NCBI GenBank assembly: GCA_002708925.1
Contig: PAPN01000039.1
Coordinates: 55,355 to 119,354 of the forward strand
DNA: 64,000 bases
Direction of reading: 5' to 3'
Source: Paracoccaceae bacterium
GTDB taxonomy: Bacteria > Pseudomonadota > Alphaproteobacteria > Rhodobacterales > Rhodobacteraceae
Part shown: piece after piece, positions 43,906 to 53,345 of the stretch
Position numbering within the stretch: the first letter of the stretch is position 1
How the letters are laid out: each line of letters begins with the position of its first letter
Program-made: the position numbers and the translations under genes
Notes under the pieces: generated by a model
What the model saw: only the letters and a program-made list of their open reading frames with translations
The model's database searches: none
What the model was told of the DNA's origin: nothing

Positions 43906-44265
43906 TCAGTCCGCGCGCGGAACGATGGGGCCACTTTCATCCGCCGAGGGCGGCAGCAGGTCACTGCCCGGTTGTGCGGGTGCCTCTTCGCTTTCGGTGG
44001 CGGGGGCATCCCCCCCCAGACGATCCAGAACCGAGCTGCCCGCGGATTTTTCAGCGGCAATCACGGTCAGCCCCAAAGAGGTACAGATGAACCCGATCGC
44101 CAGGATCCAGGTCACTTTGCTCAGCGCGGTTGCGGCCGCGCGGCTGGACACGGCACCGCCGCCGCCGCCCATCCCCAGTCCACCGCCCTCGGAGCGTTGC
44201 AAAAGCACGATGCCGATCAGCGCCAGCGCCAGAAGAAGGTGGATGATAAGAACGACGTTTTCCAT
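43906..44265 (-). CDS. secG: Preprotein translocase subunit SecG
   Basis: Inner-membrane partner of SecYE that assists SecA-driven protein export. The 119 residues show the two SecG helices (VVLIIHLLLALALIGIVLLQ and LSKVTWILAIGFICTSLGLTVIA) around the loop RSEGGGLGMGGGGGAVSSR, which is the SecG signature. The C-terminal tail is Pro/Glu-rich (APATESEEAPAQPGSD) and longer than in E. coli, as usual in Rhodobacteraceae. It precedes pyrG on the minus strand. Confidence 0.9.
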   Translation of the reverse strand: MENVVLIIHLLLALALIGIVLLQRSEGGGLGMGGGGGAVSSRAAATALSKVTWILAIGFICTSLGLTVIAAEKSAGSSVLDRLGGDAPATESEEAPAQPGSDLLPPSADESGPIVPRAD

Positions 44266-44376
44266 TGAGGCCTGCCTGAGATGTCTTTCCGCGCCTATTT
44301 AGGCAAAACCCTTGCCGCCCGCAACCCGCCTTTGCCGTCTGAGTGGGATCTGGGCCAAACGGGGGGGGCGCGTGCC

Positions 44377-44778
44377 CTATTCTTCGTCGTCTATATCGTC
44401 GATGTCCACCTGGCCGGACAGGCGGCGGCGGATCAGGCTCCAGCTCAGGCCAACGCCCAGCACGACGGACATGGCAAACAGGCCCAGCCAGGTGTTCATC
44501 GTCTGATTGTCGATGTCCAACAGGCCATAATCATAGAGCACCCACAAAAGCGCGGCAAAAATCGCCATTACCAGGAACATCCCGAACGCTCCGATCGAGC
44601 GCAGCGTGGCCCGCAGGTAGATGATATAGCCCACCAGCAGCAGCAGCCCCAGCAGCACCGCCAGCGGCAATTGCTGATCGTAATTGGAGCTGACCCATGT
44701 CGCGTAATTCACGCGCGTTGGGTTGAACGTGGCCGACAGAAGGATAAAGGCCACCAGCCAGCGAAGAAAAAACCCCAT
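44377..44778 (-). CDS. Four-helix membrane protein, DUF6524-like
   Basis: A 133-residue inner-membrane protein. Helices are at LRWLVAFILLSATFN, LPLAVLLGLLLLVGYIIYL, IGAFGMFLVMAIFAALLWVLYDY and WLGLFAMSVVLGVGLSWSLI, then a basic RRRL and a strongly acidic tail (DIDDIDDEE). The N-terminal MGFFLRWLVAFILLSATFNPTR fits proteins labelled DUF6524 in this family of bacteria. Start at 44778 by length and hydrophobicity. Function unknown. It is divergent from purA. Confidence 0.7.
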   Translation of the reverse strand: MGFFLRWLVAFILLSATFNPTRVNYATWVSSNYDQQLPLAVLLGLLLLVGYIIYLRATLRSIGAFGMFLVMAIFAALLWVLYDYGLLDIDNQTMNTWLGLFAMSVVLGVGLSWSLIRRRLSGQVDIDDIDDEE

Positions 44779-44872
44779 GGGATGCTCCGGCTTGATGCAG
44801 GTTTTGCGAATGTCTGTCATAATGAATCGCGCAATTGGCAGCGCGTGTCCAGCCCTGCGGCGAATTTGAGGT

Positions 44873-44900
44873 TTTACACCGGGGCACAGCCCTATATACG
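44873..44900 (+). promoter_or_regulatory. Possible sigma-70 promoter of purA
   Basis: TTTACA and TATACG are separated by 16 bases, and the -10 box lies 39 bases before the purA ATG. The match is fair, not strong. Confidence 0.4.
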
Positions 44901-44938
44901 GGCGCGGGTTTGATCCGCATAGAGTAAGAGGACCAGCA

Positions 44939-46234
44939 ATGGCAAACGTCGTCGTCGTCGGCGCCCAATGGGGCGATGAGGGTAAAGGCAAGATCGTGGA
45001 CTGGCTGTCCGAACGCGCCGATGTGATCGCGCGTTTTCAGGGCGGCCACAATGCCGGGCACACTCTGGTCATCGACGGAAAGGTCTATAAATTGCACGCG
45101 CTGCCCTCGGGTGTGGTGCGTGGCGGGAAACTGTCGGTGATCGGCAACGGCGTGGTGCTGGACCCCTGGCACCTGGTCAACGAGATCGCCACCGTCCGCG
45201 AACAGGGGGTCGAGATCAACGCCGACACGCTGATGATTGCGGAAAACACCCCGCTGATTCTGCCCATCCACGGCGAGCTGGACCGCGCCCGCGAAGAGGC
45301 CGCCAGCAAGGGCACCAAGATCGGCACCACCGGCCGCGGCATCGGCCCCTGCTACGAAGATAAGGTTGGCCGCCGCGCCATCCGTGTGGCCGATCTGGCC
45401 GATGAGGCCACGCTTGAGGCCCGCGTGGACCGCGCCCTGCAACACCACGATCCGCTGCGCAAAGGTCTGGGCATTGCCCCCGTTGACCGTGACGCGCTGC
45501 TGGCGCAACTCAAAGAGGTTGCCAAGGAAATCCTGCCCTTCGCCGCGCCCGTCTGGAAAGTGCTGAACGAGAAACGCAAATCCGGCAAACGCATCCTGTT
45601 CGAAGGCGCACAAGGCGCGCTGCTGGACATTGATTTCGGCACCTATCCCTTCGTGACGTCCTCGAATGTGATCGCGGGTCAGGCCGCGACGGGCGTGGGC
45701 ATCGGCCCCAACTCGATCGATTACGTGCTGGGCATCGTGAAGGCCTATACCACCCGCGTAGGCGAGGGCCCGTTCCCGACCGAGCTGGAGGATGCAGACG
45801 GTCAGCGTCTGGGCGAGCGTGGCCATGAATTCGGCACCACCACCGGCCGCAAACGCCGCTGTGGCTGGTTTGACGCCGCCCTGGTCCGTCAGACCTGCGC
45901 GGTGAACGGGATCAACGGCATCTCTTTGACGAAACTGGACGTGCTGGACGGGTTCGAGACCCTGAAAATCTGCGTGGGCTATGATCTGGACGGCGAGCGT
46001 CTGGATTACCTGCCCACCGCCGCCGATCAGCAGGCCCGCTGCAAACCGATCTACGAGGAAATCCCCGGCTGGTCCGAATCCACCGAAGGCGCGCGCAGCT
46101 GGAACGATCTGCCCGCCAATGCGGTGAAATACGTCCGCCGCGTCGAAGAGCTGATCGAATGCCCCGTCGCCCTGCTGTCCACCAGCCCTGAACGCGACGA
46201 CACCATCCTGGTCACCGACCCGTTCGCAGACTGA
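44939..46234 (+). CDS. purA: Adenylosuccinate synthetase
   Basis: Catalyses the GTP-dependent joining of IMP and aspartate, the first committed step to AMP. The 431 residues have the P-loop-like [16 protein letters not shown], the IMP/GTP motifs [52 protein letters not shown] and the C-terminal GTP-binding [10 protein letters not shown]. Cytoplasmic. Its stop overlaps the ATG of the DUF2842 gene by one base, so the two are coupled. Monocistronic otherwise. Confidence 0.97.
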   Translation: MANVVVVGAQWGDEGKGKIVDWLSERADVIARFQGGHNAGHTLVIDGKVYKLHALPSGVVRGGKLSVIGNGVVLDPWHLVNEIATVREQGVEINADTLMIAENTPLILPIHGELDRAREEAASKGTKIGTTGRGIGPCYEDKVGRRAIRVADLADEATLEARVDRALQHHDPLRKGLGIAPVDRDALLAQLKEVAKEILPFAAPVWKVLNEKRKSGKRILFEGAQGALLDIDFGTYPFVTSSNVIAGQAATGVGIGPNSIDYVLGIVKAYTTRVGEGPFPTELEDADGQRLGERGHEFGTTTGRKRRCGWFDAALVRQTCAVNGINGISLTKLDVLDGFETLKICVGYDLDGERLDYLPTAADQQARCKPIYEEIPGWSESTEGARSWNDLPANAVKYVRRVEELIECPVALLSTSPERDDTILVTDPFAD

Positions 46235-46464
46235 TGGCGCTGGCGTATAAAACCCGCCGCCGCCTGGCGCTGCTGATCCTGCTGGTTGGCCTGCCGCTCT
46301 ATATCGCGGTGGCGTGGTATCTGACGTCCTTGTTCGAGCGGCCCTCGCTGCTGATCGAACTGGCGGTCTATATCGTGCTGGGCTTTTTGTGGGCGATGCC
46401 GTTCAAGTTCATCTTCAAAGGGGTCGGGCAGGCGGATCCCGACGCCGACCCCTCGGATGAATGA
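46234..46464 (+). CDS. DUF2842 family membrane protein
   Basis: A 76-residue protein with two membrane helices (LALLILLVGLPLYIAVAWYLTSLF and LLIELAVYIVLGFLWAMPFKFIF), separated by ERPS, and an acidic tail ending ADPDADPSDE. The pattern matches alphaproteobacterial DUF2842. Coupled to purA (start codon overlaps the purA stop). Its stop adjoins that of the convergent glutathione transferase without a gap. Function unknown. Confidence 0.85.
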   Translation: MALAYKTRRRLALLILLVGLPLYIAVAWYLTSLFERPSLLIELAVYIVLGFLWAMPFKFIFKGVGQADPDADPSDE

Positions 46465-47421
46465 TCAGGTCAGCAAGGCCGTGATATGCGCCGGGGCGGC
46501 GGGGCGAATCCCCGTCGGATTCAGCGCCTTGATCGAGTAATAGCCACGCGTGATATGGTCCATGTTCACTGTCTGGCGCACGCCGGGCAGGGCCAGGATA
46601 CGCTCCATATAGGCTTGCAGGCGCGGATAATCGGCGATCTGGCGCAGGTTCGTTTTGAACAGCCCATGATAGGCCGCATCGAACCGGATCAGCGTCACAA
46701 AAGTGCGGATGTCGGTTTCTGTCAGCCGGTCTCCGAACAGATAGTCGCCGCTCAGCCGCGATTCGAGCATATCCAGCGTGCTGAACACACTGGCGACAGC
46801 CTCGTCATAGGCCTCTTGGCTTGAGGCGAAACCAGCCTTGTAGACGCCATTGTTCAGCCCATCGTAAATCACAGGGTTCAGCGTGTCGATTTCGGTGGCC
46901 AGATCCTGCGGATACAGCCGAATATCCGACGGCACGATCTCCTCGAATGCGGTGTCCAGCATCCGCAGGATGTCGGCGCTTTCGTTACTGACCATCACGT
47001 TTTGCTGCATGTCCCACAGCACGGGCACAGTGGCGCGCCCGGTGAAATGCGGATCGGCGCGGGTATAGAGCGCGTGCATATAGCCCGCATCGAACAGCGG
47101 GTCCGCATCCGCCCCCGGATAGCCACCAAAGGCCCAGCCCTGATCGGTCAGCGTCGGGTTGACGACGGTGACGGGGATCACATCCTCCAGGCCCTTCAGC
47201 GCGCGGGCAATCAACGTCCGCGAGGCCCAGGGGCAGATCAGCGCCACATAGAGCCGATAGCGCCCGGCCTCGGCCTTGAAACCACCCAGGCCCGTTGGCC
47301 CTGCGCTGCCATCGGGGGTGATCCAGTTGCGAAAACTGGACACCTGCCGCACGAAACGGCCCTTTTCATCTGCCTTCTGGACCGGGTTCCAGTCCTTTGT
47401 CCATTTACCATCTACCAGCAT
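46465..47421 (-). CDS. Glutathionyl-hydroquinone reductase (Xi-class GST, YqjG-like)
   Basis: Reduces glutathionyl-hydroquinones to hydroquinones, with glutathione disulfide as co-product. The 318-residue protein has the signature N-terminal tail (WNPVQKADEKGRFVRQVSSFRNWI), the catalytic CPWA motif with Cys63 (ALICPWASRTLI), and the helical domain with ENYLFGD-type wording (GDYLFGDRLTETDIRTFVTLIRFDAAYHGLFK). It is followed by the DOPA dioxygenase and DoxX genes upstream on the same strand (13-base gap), a grouping that suggests handling of quinones and catechols. Confidence 0.85.
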   Translation of the reverse strand: MLVDGKWTKDWNPVQKADEKGRFVRQVSSFRNWITPDGSAGPTGLGGFKAEAGRYRLYVALICPWASRTLIARALKGLEDVIPVTVVNPTLTDQGWAFGGYPGADADPLFDAGYMHALYTRADPHFTGRATVPVLWDMQQNVMVSNESADILRMLDTAFEEIVPSDIRLYPQDLATEIDTLNPVIYDGLNNGVYKAGFASSQEAYDEAVASVFSTLDMLESRLSGDYLFGDRLTETDIRTFVTLIRFDAAYHGLFKTNLRQIADYPRLQAYMERILALPGVRQTVNMDHITRGYYSIKALNPTGIRPAAPAHITALLT

Positions 47422-47433
47422 CGCACCGATCCC

Positions 47434-48252
47434 TTAATAAAACACAAAGCTGCGCATCGAGACGCTGGCAATGTCGATCGTGTCATTCATAAAGACCAGC
47501 TGATCGGCGCTATCCGCCGCGCCTGCAATGGTCAGCGCGGGCAGGTAGTGATCCACCGACGGATGCGCCTGGCGCAGCAGCGTGCCAAAGGTCTGCGGGT
47601 CGGCCAGCGCGGCCATGTTGCGATCCTCCAGCAGGCTGGCGAAACGGGTGTCGAACTCGGTGGCCCAGTCATAGGGGCGCGCGCCGAACCGCATGGTGTG
47701 CAGGTTGTGGACGACATTGCCGCTGCCCAGGATCAGCACGCCGCGATGGCGCAGCTCGGCGATGGCCTGGCCGATTTCCAGCTGATGGGCCAGCCCGGCG
47801 GTCATGTCGATGGACAGCTGGAACACGGGAACATCCGCGTTGGGATACAGGTATTTCAGCACCGTCCAGGCACCATGATCCAGCCCCCAGGTATCGTCGC
47901 CCTCGGCGTGGTGGCTGGCCAGCAGGCTGACCACTTCGCGGGCCAGATCAGGCGCGCCTTCGGCCGGGTAGCTTTCCATGTATAGCTCATCTGGGAAGCC
48001 ATAGAAATCGTGGATCGTGCGCGGAAAAGCCGAGACATCCACCAGCGTCGTCCCCTGTGTCATCCAATGCGCCGAGACCACCAGAATCGCCTGCGGACGG
48101 GGTAGGGCGCGGCCCAGCTTGCGCCACGAACGGGCGTAATCGTTATCCTCGATCGCGTTCATCGGGCTGCCATGGCCCAGAAAGACGACGGGCATTTTAT
48201 CGGACGCTTTCAGACGATCCTTGAGCATCCCAAGAGATTGATGTGCGGACAT
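47434..48252 (-). CDS. ygiD: 4,5-DOPA/extradiol ring-opening dioxygenase (YgiD-like)
   Basis: A 272-residue class III (LigB-type) extradiol dioxygenase that opens catechol rings with a divalent metal and O2. Metal and active-site His lie in VVFLGHGSPMNAI, ILVVSAHWMTQG, WGLDHGAWTVLKYLYP and VLILGSGNVVHNLHTM. Cytoplasmic. It sits between the DoxX gene (upstream) and the glutathionyl-hydroquinone reductase gene (13 bases downstream). The natural substrate is not determinable; DOPA is by analogy to the E. coli/plant-type members. Confidence 0.85.
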   Translation of the reverse strand: MSAHQSLGMLKDRLKASDKMPVVFLGHGSPMNAIEDNDYARSWRKLGRALPRPQAILVVSAHWMTQGTTLVDVSAFPRTIHDFYGFPDELYMESYPAEGAPDLAREVVSLLASHHAEGDDTWGLDHGAWTVLKYLYPNADVPVFQLSIDMTAGLAHQLEIGQAIAELRHRGVLILGSGNVVHNLHTMRFGARPYDWATEFDTRFASLLEDRNMAALADPQTFGTLLRQAHPSVDHYLPALTIAGAADSADQLVFMNDTIDIASVSMRSFVFY

Positions 48253-48323
48253 GGAGGGCTCCTTTTCTGGTTTCAGGGGGCTGATGTGGCCCGCGCCCCG
48301 GCGTGCGGGGCGGGGCCGTCAGA

Positions 48324-48728
48324 TTATGTGCGGCGCAGCGGGTAAAGGGCGTGCGCGCCGTCCCCGATCAGGGCCAGAGAGGCCTGAACCGCGGCCCACA
48401 TCAGCGGGAATTCCATCCCGCCGCCGGGGTTTGTCCAGCCAAAGCCCGCGCCGCGGTGGGCAAAAAGAGCCGCCCCCAGCAGCACCGGCACCAGGGCCGC
48501 CGACACCAGCTGCGTGGCGATCCCCAGGATCAGCGCGCCGCCGCCCAGGATCTCGGCGGTCATGGTCAGATAGGCCAGCCAGCCGGGCAGGCCAATCGAG
48601 TCAAAGAACCCGGCCGCGCCAGCGGGGGTGAACACCAGCAGTTTCAGCAGGCCATGGTACACGAACAGCGCCCCGGTGGTCACGCGCAGCACCAGCGCGC
48701 CATAGGGGGCAAATTTTGCGTCGATCAT
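48324..48728 (-). CDS. DoxX family membrane protein
   Basis: A 134-residue inner-membrane protein of the DoxX/YqjF type, with four helices (LVLRVTTGALFVYHGLLKLLVF, WLAYLTMTAEILGGGALILGI, QLVSAALVPVLLGAALFAH and WAAVQASLALIGDG). The N-terminal VTTGALFVYHGLLKLL carries the usual His. DoxX proteins are often linked to thiol and quinone redox stress, agreeing with the neighbouring genes. It is the first gene of the minus-strand set and is divergent from the LysR gene with a 129-base gap. RBS GGAGTAACAC. Confidence 0.82.
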   Translation of the reverse strand: MIDAKFAPYGALVLRVTTGALFVYHGLLKLLVFTPAGAAGFFDSIGLPGWLAYLTMTAEILGGGALILGIATQLVSAALVPVLLGAALFAHRGAGFGWTNPGGGMEFPLMWAAVQASLALIGDGAHALYPLRRT

Positions 48729-48857
48729 TGTGTTACTCCTTCGGTGGGCGTTCGTTTCTGCGCCCGTTTGATGATCCGACTATGCCCAAGGCTATTTGTG
48801 AATGATATGGCGATGATGTAGAATAACTATCTCTGATTTGTTCTTAATGGGGTGCCT

Positions 48858-49751
48858 ATGGATATTATCGACGGGATTCGCGCCTTTGTGGCGACGGCGC
48901 AGACGGGCTCATTCACCGGAGGGGCAGAGCGGCTGGGAATCTCCAATCGGCTGACCTCGAAATACGTGGCCGAGCTGGAGACCCGCCTGGGCACGCGCCT
49001 GTTGCAGCGCACCACCCGGCGCGTCGGGCTGACCGCCGCGGGCGAGGATCTGCTGGCCCGCGCGCCGGCGTTGCTGGATGATCTGGACGCGATGCTGGGG
49101 GCGGTCACCGACGAGGCGCGCGGCTTTACCGGGGCGCTGCGCATCTCAGCGCCTGTCACCCTGGGCGAGGCCTATGTGGCCGATCTGCTGCACCGTTTCG
49201 CCGCCCCGCACCCCGAGCTGGTCATCGACCTGCGCCTGTCTGACAGCTATGCCGATCTGGCACGCGAGGGGATCGACCTGGCCTTTCGTGTGGGCGATCC
49301 GGGGATGTCTACGCTCAGGGTGCGCCGGCTGGGGGTGATCCGCAGCCATCTGGTGGCGGCTCCGGCTTATCTGCAACAGCATCCTGCGCCGCGCAGGCCG
49401 GTGGATCTGGCGGCGCATAGCTGCATTCTGGATACCAACCGGCGCGATCCGGGCCGCTGGACATTCGAAAGGGACGGGCAGGCGCAGCATGTGTCCGTCG
49501 CGGGGCGCTATCAGGTGAACAGCGCCCGTGTGGCGCGCGATCTGGCGGTGCAGGGGCTGGGGCTGGCCTATTGCCCGGCCTTCGTGCTGGATCACGCGCT
49601 AGAGACAGGGGCGCTGCGGCCGGTACTGAAAGAATACACAAACGTCACCATTCCCTTTGGCGCGGCCTATCTGGAAAACCGGACCCTGCCGCGCAAGGTG
49701 CGGGCGCTGATTGATTTCGCCGCCGCCGATGCCAAACAGCTGTTTCGCTAA
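48858..49751 (+). CDS. LysR family regulator divergent from the quinone/catechol gene set
   Basis: A 297-residue LysR-type regulator. The HTH is IDGIRAFVATAQTGSFTGGAERLGISNRLTSKYVAELE with RLLQRTTRRVGLTAAGEDLL, followed by an effector domain (LRISAPVTLGEAYVADLLHRF, IDLAFRVGDPGM). The ATG at 48858 is better placed than an upstream GTG at 48852. Divergent orientation to the DoxX-ygiD-GST genes is typical of a LysR gene that activates its neighbours in response to an aromatic compound. No clear T-N11-A motif was identified in the gap. Confidence 0.87.
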   Translation: MDIIDGIRAFVATAQTGSFTGGAERLGISNRLTSKYVAELETRLGTRLLQRTTRRVGLTAAGEDLLARAPALLDDLDAMLGAVTDEARGFTGALRISAPVTLGEAYVADLLHRFAAPHPELVIDLRLSDSYADLAREGIDLAFRVGDPGMSTLRVRRLGVIRSHLVAAPAYLQQHPAPRRPVDLAAHSCILDTNRRDPGRWTFERDGQAQHVSVAGRYQVNSARVARDLAVQGLGLAYCPAFVLDHALETGALRPVLKEYTNVTIPFGAAYLENRTLPRKVRALIDFAAADAKQLFR

Positions 49752-49862
49752 GCCAGAGCCGGGGCCGAAGAGGGGCAGGCCGCATTCAGACATTTGCAAA
49801 TGGCGCGGATTGATTTATGCACCGCTCATTACCAGAAGTCCCCTCTCAGAACCGGAGCCGCC

Positions 49863-50543
49863 ATGTCCGTCTCGATGCTATCGACCTTTGTCAAACCCAT
49901 GCACCCCGAGGGGCGCAAGTTTGTGGCCATTGCGGCGGCGATTACGCTGGTCCTGTTCTGGATCTGGGCGCCGCTGGGATGGATCGGCACCGGGATCACC
50001 GTCTGGGTCTACTATTTCTTCCGCGATCCCGAACGGGTGACGCCCACGCGCCCCGGTGTGATGATCTCGCCTGCCGATGGGATCGTGTCCCTGCTGGAGC
50101 CCGCCATTCCCCCCGCCGAGCTGGGCCTGAGCGACGTGCCGATGACCCGGATTTCGGTGTTCATGTCGGTGTTCAACTGCCATGTGAACCGGCTGCCCCA
50201 TGAGGGCACGATCACCACCGTGGCCTATCGCCCCGGTAAATTCCTGAACGCCGCGCTGGACAAAGCGTCCAGCGATAACGAACGCAACGGGCTGGCCATC
50301 CAGCTGGAGGACGGGCGCAGCTATGGCGTGGTGCAGATCGCCGGTCTGGTGGCGCGGCGCATCCTGTGCTGGTCACAAGAGGGGCAGTATCTGGAAACCG
50401 GCGAACGGTTCGGGCTGATCCGCTTTGGCTCGCGTCTGGATATTTATCTGCCCGAAGGGGCAACGCCGCTGGTAGAGCTGGGCCAGACCATGATCGCGGG
50501 GGAAACCGTGATCGCCGATCTGGGCCCCACACCCGAGGCATAA
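49863..50543 (+). CDS. psd: Phosphatidylserine decarboxylase
   Basis: Converts phosphatidylserine to phosphatidylethanolamine at the inner membrane and self-cleaves to make a pyruvoyl group. The 226-residue short form has an N-terminal membrane anchor ([24 protein letters not shown]), [27 protein letters not shown], the conserved GLVARRI, and the cleavage site RFGSR near the C-terminus with the Ser that becomes pyruvoyl. The start at 49863 gives the normal length; RBS GGAGCC. Three bases before pssA, so one operon. Confidence 0.95.
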   Translation: MSVSMLSTFVKPMHPEGRKFVAIAAAITLVLFWIWAPLGWIGTGITVWVYYFFRDPERVTPTRPGVMISPADGIVSLLEPAIPPAELGLSDVPMTRISVFMSVFNCHVNRLPHEGTITTVAYRPGKFLNAALDKASSDNERNGLAIQLEDGRSYGVVQIAGLVARRILCWSQEGQYLETGERFGLIRFGSRLDIYLPEGATPLVELGQTMIAGETVIADLGPTPEA

Positions 50544-50546
50544 CCG

Positions 50547-51302
50547 ATGAAACGCCTGATCACCCGCAGCCCTGATGGGGATGTGCCCTTTCTTCTGCTG
50601 CTGCCCAATATGGTGACGCTGGCGGGGATGTGCCTGGGGCTGACCTCGATCCGGTTCGCGATGGACGAACGGTTCAGCCTGGCGGTGCTGCTGATCCTGC
50701 TGTCGGTGCTGATGGATGGGCTGGACGGGCTGCTGGCGCGCCGGCTCAGCGCCACCTCGAATTTCGGGGCCGAGCTGGATTCGCTGTCCGATTTTCTGTG
50801 TTTCGGCGTCGCGCCGGGCATTTTGCTGTATCAGTATCATCTGGCCTCGATCGGCAGTCTGGGCTGGATTTTCGTGCTGATCTTTGCCGCCTCGGCCTGC
50901 CTGCGTCTGGCGCGGTTCAACGTGATGCGCGGCACGGCCTCGTCCGAGGAGGACGCGGATACGCATTTCACTGGCGTTCCGGCCCCCGCCGGCGCGCTGC
51001 TGGGCCTGTTGCCGGTTTTCGCGGCTCAGGCGGGGCTGATCGGGTCCGAAATTCCGCCGATGATAATCGCGATCTGGCTGGGGCTGGTCGGGATCCTGAT
51101 GGTGTCCCGGCTTCAGACGATTTCCCCCAAGGGGCTGCGGATTCCGCGCGGTCTGATCGCGGTGATGATGTTCGCGCTGGTGGTGGGAATCGGGCTGATC
51201 TTTACCCGCCCGTGGTCGCTGCTGGTGCTGGTGGATCTGGCCTATCTGGCGCTGCTGCTGCACGGGGTCATCAAGGTGAAGGGCCGGATTTTCTCGGGGT
51301 AG
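50547..51302 (+). CDS. pssA: CDP-diacylglycerol-serine O-phosphatidyltransferase
   Basis: Makes phosphatidylserine from CDP-diacylglycerol and serine, feeding Psd. The 251-residue membrane protein has the CDP-alcohol phosphotransferase motif D-x2-DG-x2-AR-x8-G-x3-D-x3-D as DGLDGLLARRLSATSNFGAELDSLSD (read in two parts around residues 52-77) and about seven hydrophobic segments (for example FSLAVLLILLSVLMDG, MIIAIWLGLVGILMV, LIAVMMFALVVGIGLIF). Coupled to psd by a three-base gap, so both steps of phosphatidylethanolamine synthesis are made together. Confidence 0.95.
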   Translation: MKRLITRSPDGDVPFLLLLPNMVTLAGMCLGLTSIRFAMDERFSLAVLLILLSVLMDGLDGLLARRLSATSNFGAELDSLSDFLCFGVAPGILLYQYHLASIGSLGWIFVLIFAASACLRLARFNVMRGTASSEEDADTHFTGVPAPAGALLGLLPVFAAQAGLIGSEIPPMIIAIWLGLVGILMVSRLQTISPKGLRIPRGLIAVMMFALVVGIGLIFTRPWSLLVLVDLAYLALLLHGVIKVKGRIFSG

Positions 51303-51409
51303 CTCGGCCGCGGGGCCGGGGGTGCCATGAGGGGCCAAACAAGGGGGAACCTACCCGCCGCGCGGTGCAGTGCGCGGGCCAAAGGCATATCAGATATGTC
51401 AGATGGAAG

Positions 51410-51484
51410 TGGTACTCCGTAGGGGAATCGAACCCCTCTTTCCAGGTTGAAAACCTGGCGTCCTAACCGATAGACGAACGGAGC
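51410..51484 (-). tRNA. tRNA-Glu (anticodon UUC)
   Basis: The minus strand folds to a standard cloverleaf: acceptor GCTCCGT/ACGGAGT, D arm with GTTAGGAC, anticodon stem CCAGG/CCTGG with loop TTTTCAA (UUC), T arm GAGGGGTTCGATTCCCCT, discriminator A and encoded CCA. It lies between pssA and recJ. Confidence 0.95.
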
Positions 51485-51560
51485 ACTCTAGGTGTGAGCG
51501 CGCTTTTAGGTAAACCCGCCCGCTTCCGCAAGAGGAAAATGACACCAAATCGGATTCTTT

Positions 51561-53315
51561 TTACATTTCTGTTTCCGAGGCCAGCGCGGCATCTTCCAGC
51601 CGCAATTGCACGCTCTGCCGCCCGCCCCAGTGATTGATCTCAAGCCGTCCAGCCAGGTGGAACCGCGCGCCTTTGTGCTGCTCCAGCAGCGGGCCCAGCG
51701 GGCCGTCATAGGCCCCAAAGCAGATGGCCTCGATCCGCGCGCCCAGCCCGTCGCCAAAGCTGAGCTTCAGATGGGTTTCGCCGATCCGCTTGGTGAAGGA
51801 AATCGCCACATCGGGAAAGGCAAAGCGCGGGGCAGGGGCGCCCGCGCCGAAAGGGCCGGCCTGTTCGATGGTCTGGATCAGCTCGATCGTGGCGGCGCCG
51901 GGCATCAGGATGCCGTCCAGCTTCAGATCGGCGGGGCCGGCCTGACCCGCGCCCTGTTTGGCCAGCAGTTCGGACAGGCGGTCCATGGCTGCGTCCAGCT
52001 TATCGCGCGCCACGGTCAGCCCGGCGGCCATCTTGTGCCCGCCGCCCTTGATCAGCAGGCCCTCAGCGGCCAGTTTCTGGATCGCGGCCCCAAGGTCCAC
52101 GCCCGCCACCGACCGGCCCGAGCCCTTGCCCTCGTCCCCGTCCAGCCCGATGACGATGGCGGGGCGGTTGGTGGCCTCTTTCAGGCGGCTGGCGACGATG
52201 CCGACAACGCCGGGGTGCCAGCCCTCGCCCGCGGCCCAGACCAGCGGCGCGTCCAGCCCGCGGTCCTCGGCCTGCGCCATTGCGGCGGCGCGGACCTGAT
52301 TTTCAATGTCGCGGCGTTCGGTGTTCAGCTGGTCCAGACGCTCGGCCATGGCCTGGGCTTCCAGCGGGTTTTGGCAGGCCAGCAGGCGCGCGCCCAGATC
52401 GGCCTGACCGATCCGCCCGCCCGCATTCACGCGCGGGCCCAGCAGGAACCCCAAATGGTAGGTCGAGGGCGCCTGATCCATCCGCGCCACATCCGACAGG
52501 GCCACGATGCCGGGCCGTTCGCGGCGGGCCATCACCTTGAGCCCCTGCCGCACCAGCGCGCGGTTCACGCCCAGCAGCGGGGCCACATCCGCCACCGTGG
52601 CCAGCGCCACCAGATCCAGCATGGCCATCAGATCGGGGCCTTTGGCACCGTCTGCGCGCATCTGGCGGTTGGCCTCGACCAGCATCAGGAAAACGACGGC
52701 GGCGGCGCACAGATGCGCCAGCGCGCCGTCCTCGTCTTGGCGGTTCGGGTTCACCACGGCCACGCAATCGGGCAGGGTCTCGCCGCCCAGGTGGTGGTCC
52801 AGCACGATCACATCCGCCCCCTGCGCCGCGCCAATCGGCTCATGCGAGAGCGTCCCGCAATCGACGCAAACGATCAGATCGTGATCACGGGCCAGGGCGG
52901 ACATGGCCGGCACATTGGGGCCATAGCCTTCGTCGATCCGGTCAGGCACATAGAGCGTCGCCTGCCGTCCCATCTGCCTTAGCCAATCCAGCAACAGCGC
53001 CGCCGAGGTGCCGCCGTCCACGTCATAATCGGCAAAGATCGCAATGCGTTGGCGTTGCTTGACAGCTTGCAAAAACCGTTCGGCGGCGGCCTGCATGTCG
53101 CGCAGTTTATGCGGATCGGGCAGCAGGTCGCGCAGCTGAGGCTCCAGAAACCCCTTAGCCTCGTGGGCGGGCACGCCGCGCCGGGCCAGCACGGCACAGA
53201 CCGCAGGCGGCAGGGTGGTCTGTTGCTCCATCGCGCTGGCCATGCGCGTGACGGCGGGGTCGGGCCCCACCCAGCGACGGCCTGTTGCCGATGTCTCAAC
53301 CCCCAGAAAGGCCAT
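51561..53315 (-). CDS. recJ: Single-stranded-DNA-specific exonuclease RecJ
   Basis: A 5'-3' single-strand exonuclease of the DHH superfamily, used in RecF recombination and mismatch repair. The 584 residues hold the DHH motifs in order: AIFADYDVDGGTSAALLLDWL, HDLIVCVDCGT, VIVLDHHLGG, GPRVNAGGRIGQADLGARLL, then DHHA1 with IKGGGHKMAAGLTV, and the C-terminal OB region. The key Asp and His of motifs I to IV are present. It begins 30 bases after the hom stop on the same strand and is likely co-transcribed with it. Confidence 0.93.
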   Translation of the reverse strand: MAFLGVETSATGRRWVGPDPAVTRMASAMEQQTTLPPAVCAVLARRGVPAHEAKGFLEPQLRDLLPDPHKLRDMQAAAERFLQAVKQRQRIAIFADYDVDGGTSAALLLDWLRQMGRQATLYVPDRIDEGYGPNVPAMSALARDHDLIVCVDCGTLSHEPIGAAQGADVIVLDHHLGGETLPDCVAVVNPNRQDEDGALAHLCAAAVVFLMLVEANRQMRADGAKGPDLMAMLDLVALATVADVAPLLGVNRALVRQGLKVMARRERPGIVALSDVARMDQAPSTYHLGFLLGPRVNAGGRIGQADLGARLLACQNPLEAQAMAERLDQLNTERRDIENQVRAAAMAQAEDRGLDAPLVWAAGEGWHPGVVGIVASRLKEATNRPAIVIGLDGDEGKGSGRSVAGVDLGAAIQKLAAEGLLIKGGGHKMAAGLTVARDKLDAAMDRLSELLAKQGAGQAGPADLKLDGILMPGAATIELIQTIEQAGPFGAGAPAPRFAFPDVAISFTKRIGETHLKLSFGDGLGARIEAICFGAYDGPLGPLLEQHKGARFHLAGRLEINHWGGRQSVQLRLEDAALASETEM

Positions 53316-53345
53316 GCGTGCTCCTGTCTGTTGCGGGCCTTGGGA

